From Branchinecta lynchi (Eukaryota; Arthropoda; Branchiopoda; Anostraca; Branchinectidae), in NCBI GenBank assembly GCA_023053575.1, contig JAKZAP010000015.1:17804055-17868054 (forward strand): 64,000 nt of DNA, read 5' to 3'. Both the position numbers and the translations under genes were made by a program. Under the pieces are notes generated by a model. That model did not search any database and had not been told where the DNA came from. It was given only the letters and a program-made list of their open reading frames with translations. Shown in pieces: positions 21,301 to 28,159 of this stretch; within the stretch, counting starts at the first letter, position 1; every line of letters starts with the position of its first letter.

Positions 21301-22998
21301 TTAAATATAACTAGGCTAAGTGATTAAATTATTTAGTCCTGCCACAAACAAATCTGTATAGATTTTCACGTGGTAGGTCTGTTATGATATCAAAATTTTC
21401 TTTTGTAAAATTCCATTATATATTACATTATTTGTCTCTCTTGTCTCTTATGTCCAAACAAAGGTCGCTACAACCGGAAAGCACTTGGGCGAATTTATAG
21501 CGCTTTCTGCACTCCTTACATCTTGTATTGTTCCGGTGTTTATCACATTCTGCGAAAAAAAGACACTAAAGCTTTGAAGACGTGTTACTATAATCAGTGT
21601 AAATTTTTGATTTACCTTCCTCGTTCCTGTCGCAACCACAAATTAGTTCAGAAGTTCGGCGTCCAAGATGTGATTCGCTCACTCGAGAAAACGTCAGCGT
21701 CAGTACTATCTACATCTCGTCATCCTGATCTTCGAGACCAATGCCTCGTCCCCCCCCCCCGCAACATTTTGGCTAGTAACGCCTCTGGTTAATACTGTTA
21801 TTTATCTTGTGTTATATCACGTTATTCCCTTTACTCCGCTACCACATTATGTATTTGGCGGGTTAGAAATAAACTGTAAAATATATATATATACGAATCT
21901 GCGATACTGTTTCGTAAATACTGAGCGGATGCTTACACGATGAAAAATTTGTAGTCTGTGTAGCTGTTTGCAGAGATGGGCGAATCCAATTCGGATTCGA
22001 ATCCAGGATTCGTACTTTTGGCCGGATTCGAATCTTCTGCTTCTCAGGCTGGATTCGGACTCGGATTCCAAACCCTCAATCTGACGAATCCGCTTAACTT
22101 TCTATTCTACATCCTTCCAGTTTCCGTTTTCCCGATGTTTACACAGTGGGCTTTAGAGAATCAAATTTGTTTGGTGTCCACCACCAAATATGTTAAGTAA
22201 TCTATCACATCTAATTACCTGAAATATCAGTGTTTTTTGTCACCTCTGATTTTTAAACTATAACCTATGTACATGATTTAAATTTGTTAAGGTCGGATTC
22301 GAATCCGGATTCGAGTCCTCAGCATGAAATGGTGGATTCGGAATCGGATTCGTACCTAGCCCTTGATTCGGATTCGGACTCGAATCCTTTCATGATCGGA
22401 TTCGCCCATCTCTGGTTGTATGGCAGTTATACGAAAAAGTTGTATATATTGATATGAAGCAGTACAGAATACTTTTAAGTTAATGTGCCTCACACTGGGC
22501 TAATCTTAAGCAGTAGCATTCAGTAGCATCCGGCCTTGCTCCGGTAGCATCCAGTCTTGCTATAGTAGCATGTAGCTGCATCAGTCGGTACTCCATGCTA
22601 CTTTTTCGTACAACTTCGGAGTACTATTTTGAGAAAATTTTTCATCGGGTATGCCCGATACCTTGTATACCATGTGTTTTGTATAGCGCCATAGGAGTAG
22701 TGTATCGAGGGTTGCAGTAAAAAGTTGCGTGAGAATGCACAAGTATCAGATGAAGTGAGAGACTTCGCTCCGATCGGATTTTTCATAGTCATTGCGAGGA
22801 TGCATTGTGGGAAGGGGGGAGACGGGTGTCCTGCTCCAAATTAATAGAATAAGTTCTTGATTGTGGCCACTCTCTGATGATAGTTCTTTACCTCTAGGAT
22901 CGTTGGCTGGAAACATCACAGCGTATAATGCAAATCAGGGGATTGACGCTTCCTTCAGACTTAATTCCCCACCAGGCACCAAGCGTGGCAAAAGATGA
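3291..22998 (+). CDS. NUP58: Nucleoporin NUP58/NUPL1 (p58/p45), C-terminal half in seven exons
   Basis: NUP58 belongs to the NUP62-NUP54-NUP58 complex of the central transport channel of the nuclear pore. Visible exons are 3291-3375, 6326-6500, 7355-7550, 11144-11270, 13070-13179, 16029-16151 and 22898-22998. All introns are GT-AG and the phases join without a break (2, 0, 1, 2, 1, 1). The product, about 305 residues here, matches the family in order: the linker, the coiled-coil core with YVKNQKLMREEI, the conserved block MENTAPVEFF..YRQQID, the FVALASRLYSIHQQI helix, a short FG-containing tail, and the terminal PPGTKRGKR. Human NUP58 is about 600 residues; the missing N-terminal FG domain should be in exons upstream of the window or not recognised. 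An upstream phase-1 intron is implied. Introns are filled with MITEs and LINE ends. No poly(A) signal was identified with confidence. Confidence 0.93.
3485..3905. mobile_element. CCCGATGAAAA MITE remnant with nested hAT-like MITE
   Basis: It starts CCCGATGAAAATTTAT and shows the family's repeated 'GTAGCATGCAGTA' and 'GATGCTACTGGATACTACTGC' motifs on either side of a nested element at 3613-3833. The far end is not recognised. Confidence 0.55.
3613..3833. mobile_element. hAT-like MITE (CAGRGGCGT termini) with perfect 8-bp duplication
   Basis: The left end is CAGAGGCGTTATTAGCC and the right end is the inverse of CAGGGGCGTCACGACCG. The 8 bases before it (3605-3612) and after it (3834-3841) are both GCTACTAT, a perfect 8-bp target duplication as hAT elements make. 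A poly-G run lies 30 bp inside. A related copy is at 49133-49630, and a fragment with poly-C ends at 21787. Confidence 0.88.
4480..4835. repeat. 365-bp dispersed repeat (AGGACC ends), copy 1
   Basis: One end reads AGGACCTGTCTTACC and the other is the inverse of AAAGGACCCCTCGCAC. The same sequence is at 18610-18974 in the opposite orientation and in an inverted double form at 15225-15835. It is noncoding and probably a DNA-transposon derivative. Confidence 0.7.
4836..4943. mobile_element. CCCGATGAAAA MITE fragment
   Basis: It carries the family's right-hand part, from ATTAGCCCAGTCTGAGCCAC to TTTTCATCGGG. Compare 25200-25306 and 22480-22649. The left part is absent and the fragment abuts the 365-bp repeat. 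Confidence 0.6.
5064..5342. mobile_element. MITE with GAGCCTCG termini, copy 2
   Basis: This 279-bp copy has the same termini and interior as the element in the TRIR-like gene. It differs by an extra 'CGCATCGCTG' near the left end and scattered substitutions. Two copies 3.1 kb apart define the element boundaries. Confidence 0.85.
5343..6325 (+). other. NUP58 intron sequence with a LINE-like 3' end
   Basis: At about 5745-5770 the sequence reads AATAAATGAACCTGAACCTG, a polyadenylation-like signal followed by a short (TGAACC)n tail, so the stretch before it is probably a truncated plus-strand LINE end. The rest, to the acceptor at 6325, shows nothing recognised. Confidence 0.4.
6326..6500 (+). 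CDS. NUP58: NUP58 exon b (coiled-coil core)
   Basis: The acceptor is TTTTTTAG|GATTT and the donor GCGAAG|GTAAGA. It encodes 58 codons starting YVKNQKLMREEI and ending KLKVEVAK, aligning with the human FVKEQKQVQEEIS..KLKIETAQ segment. It ends in phase 0. Confidence 0.92.
6911..7314. mobile_element. hAT-like MITE (CAGAGATGGGCGAATC family), copy 1
   Basis: Both ends match the full copy at 21971-22414, and the interior is rich in GGATTCG/CGAATCC. It is flanked by GATCAAGA (6903-6910) and GATCAAGG (7315-7322), an 8-bp duplication with one mismatch. CAGAGATGGGC is a widespread hAT terminus. Its right end lies only 40 bp before NUP58 exon c. Confidence 0.85.
7355..7550 (+). CDS. NUP58: NUP58 exon c (most conserved block)
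   Basis: The acceptor is ATTGTAG|GAACTG and the donor CGAAAG|GTAGAA. It contains RTHDTPQGLQMENTAPVEFF and YRQQIDEAARNM, matching human RTQKTPPGLQ..APADYF..YRQQIEELENH. It ends in phase 1. This exon alone is diagnostic of the family. Confidence 0.95.
7592..7970. mobile_element. Palindrome-rich MITE (GATACCATGGTATCTG family), copy 2
   Basis: This 379-bp element has termini AGTTGCGTTTTTGCAGATAC and its inverse with one mismatch. The perfect palindrome GATACCATGGTATC lies just inside the left end, with degenerate versions of it repeated through the element. It begins 41 bp after the donor of NUP58 exon c. Confidence 0.85.
8034..8288. mobile_element. MITE with about 30-bp inverted termini
   Basis: The left end starts TGTACCGTGTTCTTCAAAAC, and 8259-8288 is its inverse over about 30 bp without mismatch. 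It is 255 bp long and noncoding. No target duplication was resolved. Confidence 0.85.
8979..9251. mobile_element. Palindrome-rich MITE (GATACCATGGTATCTG family), copy 3
   Basis: It begins ACTTGCGTTTTCACAGATAC, contains GATACCATGGTATCTGATAA and several GTTACCGTGGTATCTG units, and ends in the inverse TGCAGGAACGCAATT. It is shorter than the 7592 copy. Confidence 0.8.
9252..10204. other. Intron sequence; one terminus of the CCTTCAGCCCAAGC element
   Basis: At 9563-9588 lies GCAGTCAGCTTGGGCTGAAG, the right terminus of a dispersed MITE family. The rest has no gene I can support; an ORF at 9922-10254 contains no recognised motif. Confidence 0.45.
10205..10680 (+). mobile_element. LINE reverse-transcriptase C-terminal fragment, interrupted
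   Basis: The plus strand encodes a stretch with LKTCKYNHCQFLMYLPRSCR and HKLVQKFGVQDV, typical of the region after the RT domain in CR1/L2-like elements (a 'LP..R...L..KFG..DV' pattern). The same segment is at 21455-21720. Here it is interrupted at 10426-10570 by a second LINE end. Only the 3' portion is present. Confidence 0.6.
10426..10570 (+). mobile_element. LINE 3' end with (ATTC)n tail nested in an older LINE
   Basis: It ends GGGTAATAAAGTTCATTCAT and is flanked by AGATGT at 10420-10425 and 10571-10576. The paralogous uninterrupted site is at about 21667-21672. This is a clean insertion with a 6-bp target duplication, at least. Confidence 0.85.
10849..10980. mobile_element. CCTTCAGCCCAAGC MITE, left part
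   Basis: It begins ATTCCTTCAGCCCAAGCTGA and continues through the family's GCAAAACGGATACGTCAGCTG and TATATTTCGG..CCTTCTTGGC motifs, then GGGCTGACGTATCCGTTTTG. The complete 181-bp member is at 44327-44507. Confidence 0.65.
11144..11270 (+). CDS. NUP58: NUP58 exon d (FVALA helix)
   Basis: The acceptor is TTATTTCAG|ATCTGG and the donor GTCTAAG|GTAAAA. It encodes DLVDAVRKLHESFVALASRL and then YSIHQQIMALK, matching human MQKIYQTFVALAAQLQSIHE. Phase 1 in and phase 2 out agree with the neighbouring exons. Confidence 0.93.
11271..13069 (+). other. NUP58 intron with dispersed repeats
   Basis: 11815-12310 is one copy of a noncoding repeat beginning AACGGATAC.TCAGCTA and GATATTTCGGCCCTTCTTGG. It is also at 28190-28595 and, inverted, at 31640-31895. 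12650-12745 holds only the first part of the same repeat. No exon is seen. Confidence 0.6.
13070..13179 (+). CDS. NUP58: NUP58 exon e (FG-tail, part 1)
   Basis: The acceptor is TTCTTTCAG|GGATTT and the donor TTTCCG|GGTAAG, read so that the exon ends in phase 1. It encodes DFTNQGIENRGSFGTGIASP and a further 16 residues, with a single FG. The family has a low-complexity FG tail here, so the match is by position, phase and composition rather than identity. Confidence 0.8.
13445..13741. mobile_element. CCCGATGAAAA MITE, complete copy with TA duplication
   Basis: The termini are CCCGATGAAAAATT and its inverse AATTTTTCATCGGG, with one internal base difference. TA precedes (13443-13444) and follows (13742-13743). 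A paralogous uninterrupted site, ACTAGGGAGTACCGCCAAGA, lies at about 13955-13974. The interior holds many GTAGTA/GTAGCAT repeats. Confidence 0.9.
13742..14118. repeat. Diverged direct duplication, two units
   Basis: 13742-13895 and 13964-14118 align from GTACCG.CAAGACTTATGCTT to GAAACAGG...GGTTGTA. The segment upstream of each ('ACTAGGGAGTACC') also matches. The first unit received the MITE at 13445. Confidence 0.65.
14300..14612 (+). mobile_element. LINE 3' end with (TTGA)n tail
   Basis: A C/T-rich untranslated segment ends CGGATTAAACTTGATTGATT with four TTGA/TTGATT units up to 14611. The 5' limit is estimated. Confidence 0.55.
15000..15195 (+). mobile_element. LINE 3' end with (AAT)n-like tail
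   Basis: A T/G-rich untranslated region runs into AATAATAAATAGTAATTGTTAATAATAAT and resembles the other LINE 3' ends here. The boundaries are approximate. Confidence 0.4.
15225..15835. repeat. 365-bp repeat as an inverted double copy
   Basis: The left arm (15225-15475) and right arm (about 15470-15835) are inverted, diverged copies of the element at 4480 and 18610. Each arm contains 'AAAGGCTTAAAACAGC..AA.CCGTG' and 'TTCTAAC.CC.CTAACAAAA'. The result is an imperfect palindrome of about 600 bp. Confidence 0.65.
15950..16028. mobile_element. CCTTCAGCCCAAGC-family right terminus before NUP58 exon f
   Basis: GTCAGCTTGGGCTCAAGGAG at 15954-15973 is the family's right end, 55 bp before the exon. 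A second such end is at 16378-16402. Confidence 0.5.
16029..16151 (+). CDS. NUP58: NUP58 exon f (FG-tail, part 2)
   Basis: The acceptor is TTTTCTATAG|GTGGTG and the donor GGCTTTG|GTACGT. It encodes GGVRSASKTLLDRTMQSGSF and then a Gly/Ser/Pro segment ending LSFGGFG, an FG-repeat motif. Phases in (1) and out (1) match exons e and g. Confidence 0.85.
16232..16373. repeat. Tandem duplication of a 71-bp MITE end
   Basis: Two units, 16232-16302 and 16303-16373, each read AAGAAGGGCGGAAA...GTAGCTGAC.TATCCGTTGTAAACATTGTTTGAATAAAT. The unit is part of the GATATTTCGGCCCTTCTT repeat seen at 11815 and 28190. Confidence 0.75.
16380..16997. other. AT-rich intron DNA, no gene
   Basis: 16400-16560 is A/T-rich with TTTATTTATTT and could be a minus-strand LINE tail. 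A C-run followed by an A-run lies at about 16867-16903. Nothing else is recognised. Confidence 0.4.
16998..17262. mobile_element. GAGCGTGTTCCACC MITE, copy 1 of 3
   Basis: The left terminus is GAGCGTGTTCCACCCTACTT and the right is its inverse with one mismatch (GGTGGAACAAGCTC). The interior repeats AGTTACTATTAGTTACTA and TGGAACGG. It is the oldest-looking of three adjacent copies by terminal mismatch. Confidence 0.88.
17490..17777. mobile_element. GAGCGTGTTCCACC MITE, copy 2 of 3
   Basis: The termini are GCGTGTTCCACCCTACTTAC and GAGGGTGGAACACGC. The interior is colinear with copy 1, including CATGACGTC and CCAAT..CGTTACAGAG, plus an insertion of about 20 bp relative to it. Confidence 0.88.
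17811..18114. mobile_element. GAGCGTGTTCCACC MITE, copy 3 of 3
   Basis: It begins AGCGTGTTACATCCTTCTTA and ends AAGGGTGGAACACGCT. It lies in the same orientation as copies 1 and 2, 33 bp after copy 2. Confidence 0.88.
18115..18609. other. Intron DNA, nothing recognised
   Basis: No coding similarity. A phrase near 18236 (AAAGGCCGTGTTCACTAACC) recurs in altered form at 20755-20785, so both may belong to an old dispersed repeat. Confidence 0.35.
18610..18974. repeat. 365-bp dispersed repeat (AGGACC ends), copy 2
   Basis: It begins AGGACCCCTCACACTATTTA and ends GGTAAGACAGGTCCT, inverted relative to 4480-4835. The two are colinear throughout. Confidence 0.75.
19255..19379 (+). mobile_element. 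LINE 3' end with (TTGA)n tail
   Basis: TAGGGTTCTAAATAAAATTG is followed by four TTGA units at about 19359-19377. The sequence is similar to, but not the same as, the tail at 14590. Confidence 0.5.
19399..19784. mobile_element. MITE with AGTTGCGTTTTTGATC termini
   Basis: The left end is AGTTGCGTTTTTGATC and the right end GATCAAAACGCAACT, its inverse apart from one T. The interior repeats TCTCGATTCT/GAGAATCGCGA. Its outer 13 bases are shared with the GATACCATGGTATCTG family, though the interior differs. Confidence 0.75.
19785..20955. other. Intron DNA, nothing recognised
   Basis: No motif, inverted termini or coding similarity that I can name. The ORFs here are short and lack family features. 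Confidence 0.35.
20980..21450 (+). mobile_element. LINE ORF2 C-terminus and 3' UTR
   Basis: The plus strand encodes FRNVSVSVWNNLPKSTRMAE and then YSFKNKMKSFLM, ending at the stop at 21151-21153. 'VWN.LP......FK..+K..L' is the usual end of Jockey/CR1-type RT proteins. About 300 bp of T-rich 3' UTR follow. It is 5'-truncated. Confidence 0.65.
21455..21895 (+). mobile_element. LINE RT C-terminal fragment (same family as 10205), (TA)n tail
   Basis: It encodes LKTCYYNQCKFLIYLPRSCR and HKLVQKFGVQDVIRSLEKTS without the insertion present at 10426. The 3' region ends GGCGGGTTAGAAATAAACTG with a (TA)n tail at about 21881-21892. A fragment of the poly-C/CAGAGGCGT hAT-like MITE, ending at 21787, is embedded in it. 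Confidence 0.65.
21936..22649. mobile_element. CCCGATGAAAA MITE interrupted by a hAT-like MITE
   Basis: The left end CACGATGAAAAATTTGTAG (one mismatch to the family) and right end TTTTTCATCGGG are flanked by TA on both sides (21934-21935 and 22650-22651). The 21971-22414 element splits it. Removing that element gives a normal copy of about 260 bp. Confidence 0.85.
21971..22414. mobile_element. hAT-like MITE (CAGAGATGGGCGAATCC family), copy 2
   Basis: The termini are CAGAGATGGGCGAATCC and GGATTCGCCCATCTCTG, inverted. The flanks are GCTGTTTG and GTTGTATG (6 of 8 identical), consistent with an old 8-bp duplication. It is colinear with 6911-7314. Confidence 0.88.
22898..22998 (+). CDS. NUP58: NUP58 last exon (basic C-terminus)
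   Basis: The acceptor is CCTCTAG|GATCGT. It encodes 33 codons with the stop TGA at 22996-22998. The last residues SPPGTKRGKR match the family terminus PPAGNKRGKR, which fixes this as the true 3' end of the coding sequence. The intron before it is 6.7 kb. Confidence 0.95.
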
Positions 22999-23640
22999 AG
23001 TAACTTGTGCGGATTTTGTTTCTTTCACTTTTTTATGTTAATTACAGCTAATGGTTGGTTAGACCGAACTGTACTGTTCAACTGCTATTGATGCAAAAAT
23101 GGAATAGTGCGAGTGGAGGAGGTTAACACTCGAGTTGACGAGGAGCGGCGTAGTTCGGTTGAGTGTTCTACTGGTAGTTTCATCTGTTGGGAATCGTCCG
23201 ATTCCGCTTCTCACCTTATTTGAATGTTCCGCGCTTTTCCCAGTTATAACGCCTTCTAGCAGTGATGGGTAAAGTTAACATTAATGCATCTTGATAGTAC
23301 CGTCACCAGTTCAGTTGGTTGACAGCCTTGAACCGGATTAATGGCTTGAAATATTTAAAGTGGATTTGCAGTAATTTCAAAGTTAACCTTTTTTGGATTA
23401 TTACATTAGCTATATAATTAAGATATGAATTGATAATTTATAAATTCTGAACTGAAGTATTCATTCATAAAGTAAAAGATTCGAAAAAGTTATTTTCGCT
23501 ACTGTAAATTCCTTCTTTACTCCCCCCTTGGCATCGGAATAGAGTCATTATTCGTAAGTTCGGTGTTCCAGATATTTCGGAGAAATTACTAATGCTACTC
23601 AGGAAGCTGTTGGATTTAGCCTACTCTCGGTTTTCACTAC
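22999..23640 (+). other. NUP58 3' flank
   Basis: Probable 3' UTR and downstream DNA. I find no canonical AATAAA close to the stop. Nothing else is recognised. Confidence 0.35.
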
Positions 23641-23801
23641 ATCGCCCCCTTACCCCCCCCCCACCCCACCCGGTTTATGTGCTAGTGTTTTTGTATGTAT
23701 AGTTATTTTAGTATTTTCTTCCTTTCTTTTTCTTTATTGTACTCCACTAGTTTTTCCTCTGGAATTTGTGGGTAAGAAATAAATTATTATTATTATTATA
23801 G
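23640..23801 (+). mobile_element. LINE 3' end with (TTA)n tail
   Basis: TTGTGGGTAAGAAATAAATTATTATTATTATTA at about 23766-23799 is a polyadenylation-like signal with a trinucleotide tail. It is preceded by a pyrimidine-rich region. Confidence 0.5.
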
Positions 23802-23972
23802 AGTTCCTGGCTACACTTATACCTGACTTGTACATCTCTAATTAGTCATTATCGTTGCACTAAACGTTATCTAACGTTGGACTGGAGGAATTGGCGTGCT
23901 AGAGAGGGCTTTCCAACATCATCCGTGAACAGTCCACTCTTGCGGCCGCTCCAGCTTTCGGTTTCCCTCTTT

Positions 23973-24830
23973 GGGATCCCAAAACCTAAGTGGCGGGATA
24001 CCGATGACATCGCAAAAGTTGTCCGTCCGTCTGTCTGTGCGCACTATAACTCTCGAAGGAAATGAGATATTTTGATGAAACTTGTTGGGAGGATTCTTTG
24101 GGTCAAGAGTAAGGTCGAGTTCGTAGATGTGCTCTGTTAGCCCTACATTTAGGGGTGGGGGAGGGGCTTTAAATTAAGGGTGAAAAGAAATATTTCATAA
24201 ACAGATAATGTGATAGTCGAGCGTGGTATAAGAAGACATGCTGAACACGATGGCGAAAACCATTTTGTCATTGGACAAGTAGTTTGCCCGGAATCAGGCC
24301 AAAACCGGAAAATTTGTTAAAAGAAAAAGTTTTGTTCGAAGTTGATTAGATGACAGATTTAGGGGTAAGAAGTGACGCTGAATCTGTCTATAACAACCTT
24401 TTTTTTTACCGGGACATATAGTTCGTTTGGAATATTCGTTTTTATAAGTTTCGATGAATTCGTTTCCGAACTTTCTTTTTCTTTCTGTCTGGTAGTTCGT
24501 CGGAATTTGGCCGAAACTGGTAAACACACATGCTGAATCCGTGTCTGAACTTGGTTTTCTTAGATGATAAGTAGTTTGTCCTTACTCTGTTTCTAAGTTT
24601 TAAAAGTAAAAATGTCAGATAAGTCCGGCGAACACTGGATTCGGCGAAAATCATCAAATATCGAATATTCAATTTTTGGGATCCCATTGGAACCTTTGGT
24701 CTTGTTCTTTTGGACTTCATAATTCGTGAACAGATATAAAGTGGATTATCTTTCTGTCGGTTGGCGTTGGTGTCCAGATGGCATGGCCTTAGAATGTCCA
24801 CACTCACCCTGCTCAGGGGAAAATGTGCCA
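23973..24830 (-). mobile_element. Penelope-like element 3' end (GGGATCCC tail), copy 1
   Basis: On the minus strand the segment runs from a decayed C-terminal coding remnant (KNKTKG-equivalent at about 24690-24720) through diverged subrepeats of about 140 bp to the terminal CCACTTA.GTTTTGGGATCCC at 23973-24000. Compare 28610-31160, where endonuclease coding is better kept. The coding part here is unreadable. Confidence 0.55.
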
Positions 24831-25071
24831 AGAGCGCCCAGTGAACTTCGTAACTTGACCACGGTTGGAGCTAGGAAAGAAATTTGGTGTACGCATAGGT
24901 CCTAGGATCAACCGATTTGAGAGATTGGTCATAAACGCTAGATAGTCCAGTGTGGGCTCCCTGTCGGATTTGGCCTCGGTAGGGGGAGTTGGAGGGGGTA
25001 CATACTGGAAATCGGTCGAAAGCAGATGCGTCAGATGCGATGTTTGAACCTTCATTCGAACTATGTATTAT

Positions 25072-25306
25072 CCCGATGAAAAAATTTAATAGCATACAGT
25101 AGTAACTGTTACAACTGCATGCTACTATGAGCAAGACTGAATGGTATTACAGCAAGACATGATGCTATTGGATAGGCCTACTACTGCTTAAGATTGTCCC
25201 GGTCTAGGCACGTTAAATGATAGTATTCTGTACCAGTACAAATCACTACATGCAAAATTTTCGACAACTATCATACAACTACACAGGCTAAACATTTTTC
25301 ATCGGG
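25072..25306. mobile_element. CCCGATGAAAA MITE, short copy
   Basis: The termini are CCCGATGAAAAAATTT and TTTTTCATCGGG. The interior shares GCATGCTACTATG, TAAGATTGTCCCGGTCTAGGC and CATACAACTACACAGGCT with other members. The flanking dinucleotides are not a clean TA pair. Confidence 0.8.
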
Positions 25307-27250
25307 GTAGTTTACTGTATTACTGACTAGTACTTGAAGTACTACTTGAGACATTAGTTGTCAGGTACGTAATACTTGATACTTGCTAGCCTACTTACTT
25401 AAATTTGTGCATAAAACTTTCAATGACGAAGAGACACTCCTAACGCGCAGGAAAGTAATTTTACCGAGATTTAAAAAAAAATCCAGTAAGAACAACTAGT
25501 TTTCAGTAATCTTAAACACGAATACGAGAAACTAACTAATCTATTTACTAAAAAATTAATAATTGTAAACTTGTTTCTTACTCTCTGAAATTATTTCGCA
25601 CTTGTTATCATTTTTTGCAGCAAAACCCACTAATCGCAATGGAAGGTGGTTGCAAGAACAACGGAAGGAAAATGAAATTGACCAAGGGAAAAGGTTTTTC
25701 AAAGAGATTATTTATTCAGATTTCACACCATAAGAATATAGAGAAATTGTACCCTACCGAACGAAAACGGATATTTCTGCAGCATCAGCAAAAGTGCATA
25801 ACAGAAAGAATTTAACATTTTATGGTATGGACTTTTGACTTAGAGACTAAATTATTGGCGTTTTGTAAGTATTTGGGAATTGTAAATTGTAGGAAACGTT
25901 AATATGAATCTTCCCTGTTTGTGTAAATCGCATTTTCGTTTCTTTCCATTTTCGTCTGGCAGGGTTCGATCTCTCTTCATCCCACTTAAATCTTCCTTCA
26001 CCCCAAGCTAACTGCGAATCATATCTGACAGTTCAAAACGGTTACGTCGGATAAGCTAGAATCTTTAATTTGCTTTTCCACAAGTTCGTTTTTATGGCAC
26101 TTGCCCTTCGGCCAATTAGTGTCCTATAGCTATTGCAATTTCTGTCGGTCGTTCCTCGTCGAGAGTTGCCAAAAACACATTGTCTCTGATTGGTGTTTAC
26201 AAGCCGTACCTTTGACTGCACTATCACCAAGGACAAAAAATTATCTCCATTGGAAGATAGTTGCTTTTTTTGGATTGACTTCTGTTTCGTCAAAGTTTGT
26301 AGTTTGGCTCTTGTTTTGTCTTACTTGTGTTTTATTGAGTTCTTGTTTCCGAAAAGTCAAACTACGCCAAACCATGTCTGCGAGGTAGTTTGTATATAGT
26401 TTTAGCGCCGTAGTTTCAGGTTCGAAACTACGGCAGATGGAATGGACAAATAAACGGCTTTTAAGCGAAACTACATAAAAAAAACGTAACTTCGGTTTTG
26501 CTAGAGAGCAAAAAAACATGACACAAAGTCTCGTTGACTTGTAATGGCGCTTGTTAGTGAGAAGGAAAATAATGGAACAGTATCAGGTCTCATTTTTTTT
26601 TTAAGGCGAATGACTTTGATATATGACGGATGTGAGGCTCGAAACTTTGCACTGTCTATCGAACCACAGTCGTGGAGAACTGGGTGCTTTCGATGTAGCG
26701 TTTACACGAACAAGAAATCCCGTCGAGTAAAAAGTAATTCCGATCGACTTGAAATGATTCCGTTCGTGAAGACCAGTAGAAAAACTTCTAGTGGGACGAG
26801 AATCCTTTCATGATGAAAGGAATTCCGGTCTACTTGAAAGGAATTTTGTCGGCGGCGCTGGTAAAAAGTACTAAAAAAAGTCTAGCTAGCTTTAGAGAGC
26901 AGCAATCATCACTATTAATGTCATAAATGCTCTCAAAACATTTTTTTTTTGCTAGTGAATTTATTTTTGTCAGATTTTCTTTGCATGTGAACATAATTTT
27001 GTTACCGAGATCGGATTCTGGTCAAGTTTTCCAGTATTTGTAAAGGCTGAGTCAGTATAAGGTATAGGCAGTTACTGCGTACACGTCACCAGTAGGTTTT
27101 GCGGGTTTCCTCCCAGATTAAAAAAAACTTCCCCAATTGTTGAGACCAGGAGTTAGGGACTCAGACACTGGTAGCAGTCGAAGCAATCGAGAGGGAAATT
27201 TTAGAGGGATTGTGTGGTCAAGTTCCCCGGTATCTTGGATGGCATAGCAA
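25307..27250. other. Intergenic DNA, no supported gene
   Basis: A CCTTCACCCCAAGCTAACTGCG MITE terminus lies at about 25996-26045. A GGCACTTG motif near 26094 resembles the start of the repeat at 59621. ORFs at 25615-25815 and 26042-26519 show no family features. Confidence 0.4.
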
Positions 27251-27254
27251 AATA

Positions 27255-27360
27255 TCCTTGAGCCCAAGCTGACTTTGAAACATATATTCAAATAATGTAT
27301 ACAACGGATACGTAACCTACCATGCATCATCAGCGATATTTCGGGTCTTCGTCAGGCTGC
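27255..27360. mobile_element. Fragment of the CCTTCAGCCCAAGC / ATATTTCGG repeat
   Basis: TCCTTGAGCCCAAGCTGACT is followed by ACAACGGATACGTAAC and CAGCGATATTTCGGG..TTCGTCAGGCTG, a short version of the start at 28160. Confidence 0.55.
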
Positions 27361-27539
27361 ATAGCAACCTACCGAGGGGAATTTGTTGCGAGGGGATCTT
27401 CGGTATACAAAATAGTTTAAATATAATATTCTGTTAATCTCTAATGTGTGTTCCAGTTTAAACGGTCTTATAGCCTTTTCAAATGCACGTATGTGTATGC
27501 TCACTGCGGAATTGTCTTCGTTCATTAACGTTTTTGGCT

Positions 27540-27706
27540 GAGTGAACGTCCCCAAAAACGCTCTCTTCAAAAGTGGAGCCACGTGGTACCGTAAAATACG
27601 GGAGGAAAAGATAAGTGAGGGTTTGCGGAGCCAGACGTTAGAAAAAGTATATTCAGTCGTGTTAGAGGCACTCCAGAAGAAACAGTTTTCCAGCGACAAA
27701 GACAGG
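27540..27706 (+). CDS. Exon-like open segment of unknown identity
   Basis: An open stretch encodes SGATWYRKIREEKISEGLRS and QTLEKVYSVVLEALQKKQFS and runs into CAAAGACAG|GTTAGC, a plausible donor. The composition (charged, helical, few stops) is unlike the surrounding repeats. I cannot name the family and see no convincing acceptor or partner exon. It could be an exon of an unrecognised gene or a transposon remnant. Confidence 0.2.
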
Positions 27707-28159
27707 TTAGCATCCGTTTCTGCATTAAATTATATTTGAAAGCTGGAGTTGATAAAATTATGCAATTTAATTAATCGGACCTTCTTCGTCAATGTTGCTA
27801 AGACTCCGAAAGTCGCAAACTTCCGGATATCCAAATTTCTCAGAGAAGAATCAGAATAGTTACGCCACCAGAACAAGGTTACTGTCTCGCAGCTCTTAAA
27901 GCACACCTCGCAGTACGTAGTGTTTCTGTTAAGATGCTCTGAGATAGCTGACCACTTTGAAAAGTGGCTAGGCTTAAAGAAAATTAGACAAGGCTTTGGC
28001 TGTTTTAGCCTATTTCCGTGTGCCTTTCCTTGGGTGACACACATGGCAAAATCTGCAGAGCCGGTCGTCGTACCAATAATCATGGTCGGGAGCGTGAGAT
28101 TCAGTGTAATGCTGAGAGAGGATAATGGATACACTCATGAAGTGTAGTATAAATATTAT

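Noticed and set aside
23264..23300. hAT end CAGTGATGGGTAAAG
   Set aside because: No matching inverted end or 8-bp duplication was found nearby.
25615..25815. Basic 66-codon ORF preceded by TTTTTTGCAG
   Set aside because: No family features and no partner exon; the acceptor-like sequence alone is weak evidence.
26042..26519. Overlapping ORFs of 69-95 codons
   Set aside because: Both strands are open at similar length with no motif; treated as chance.
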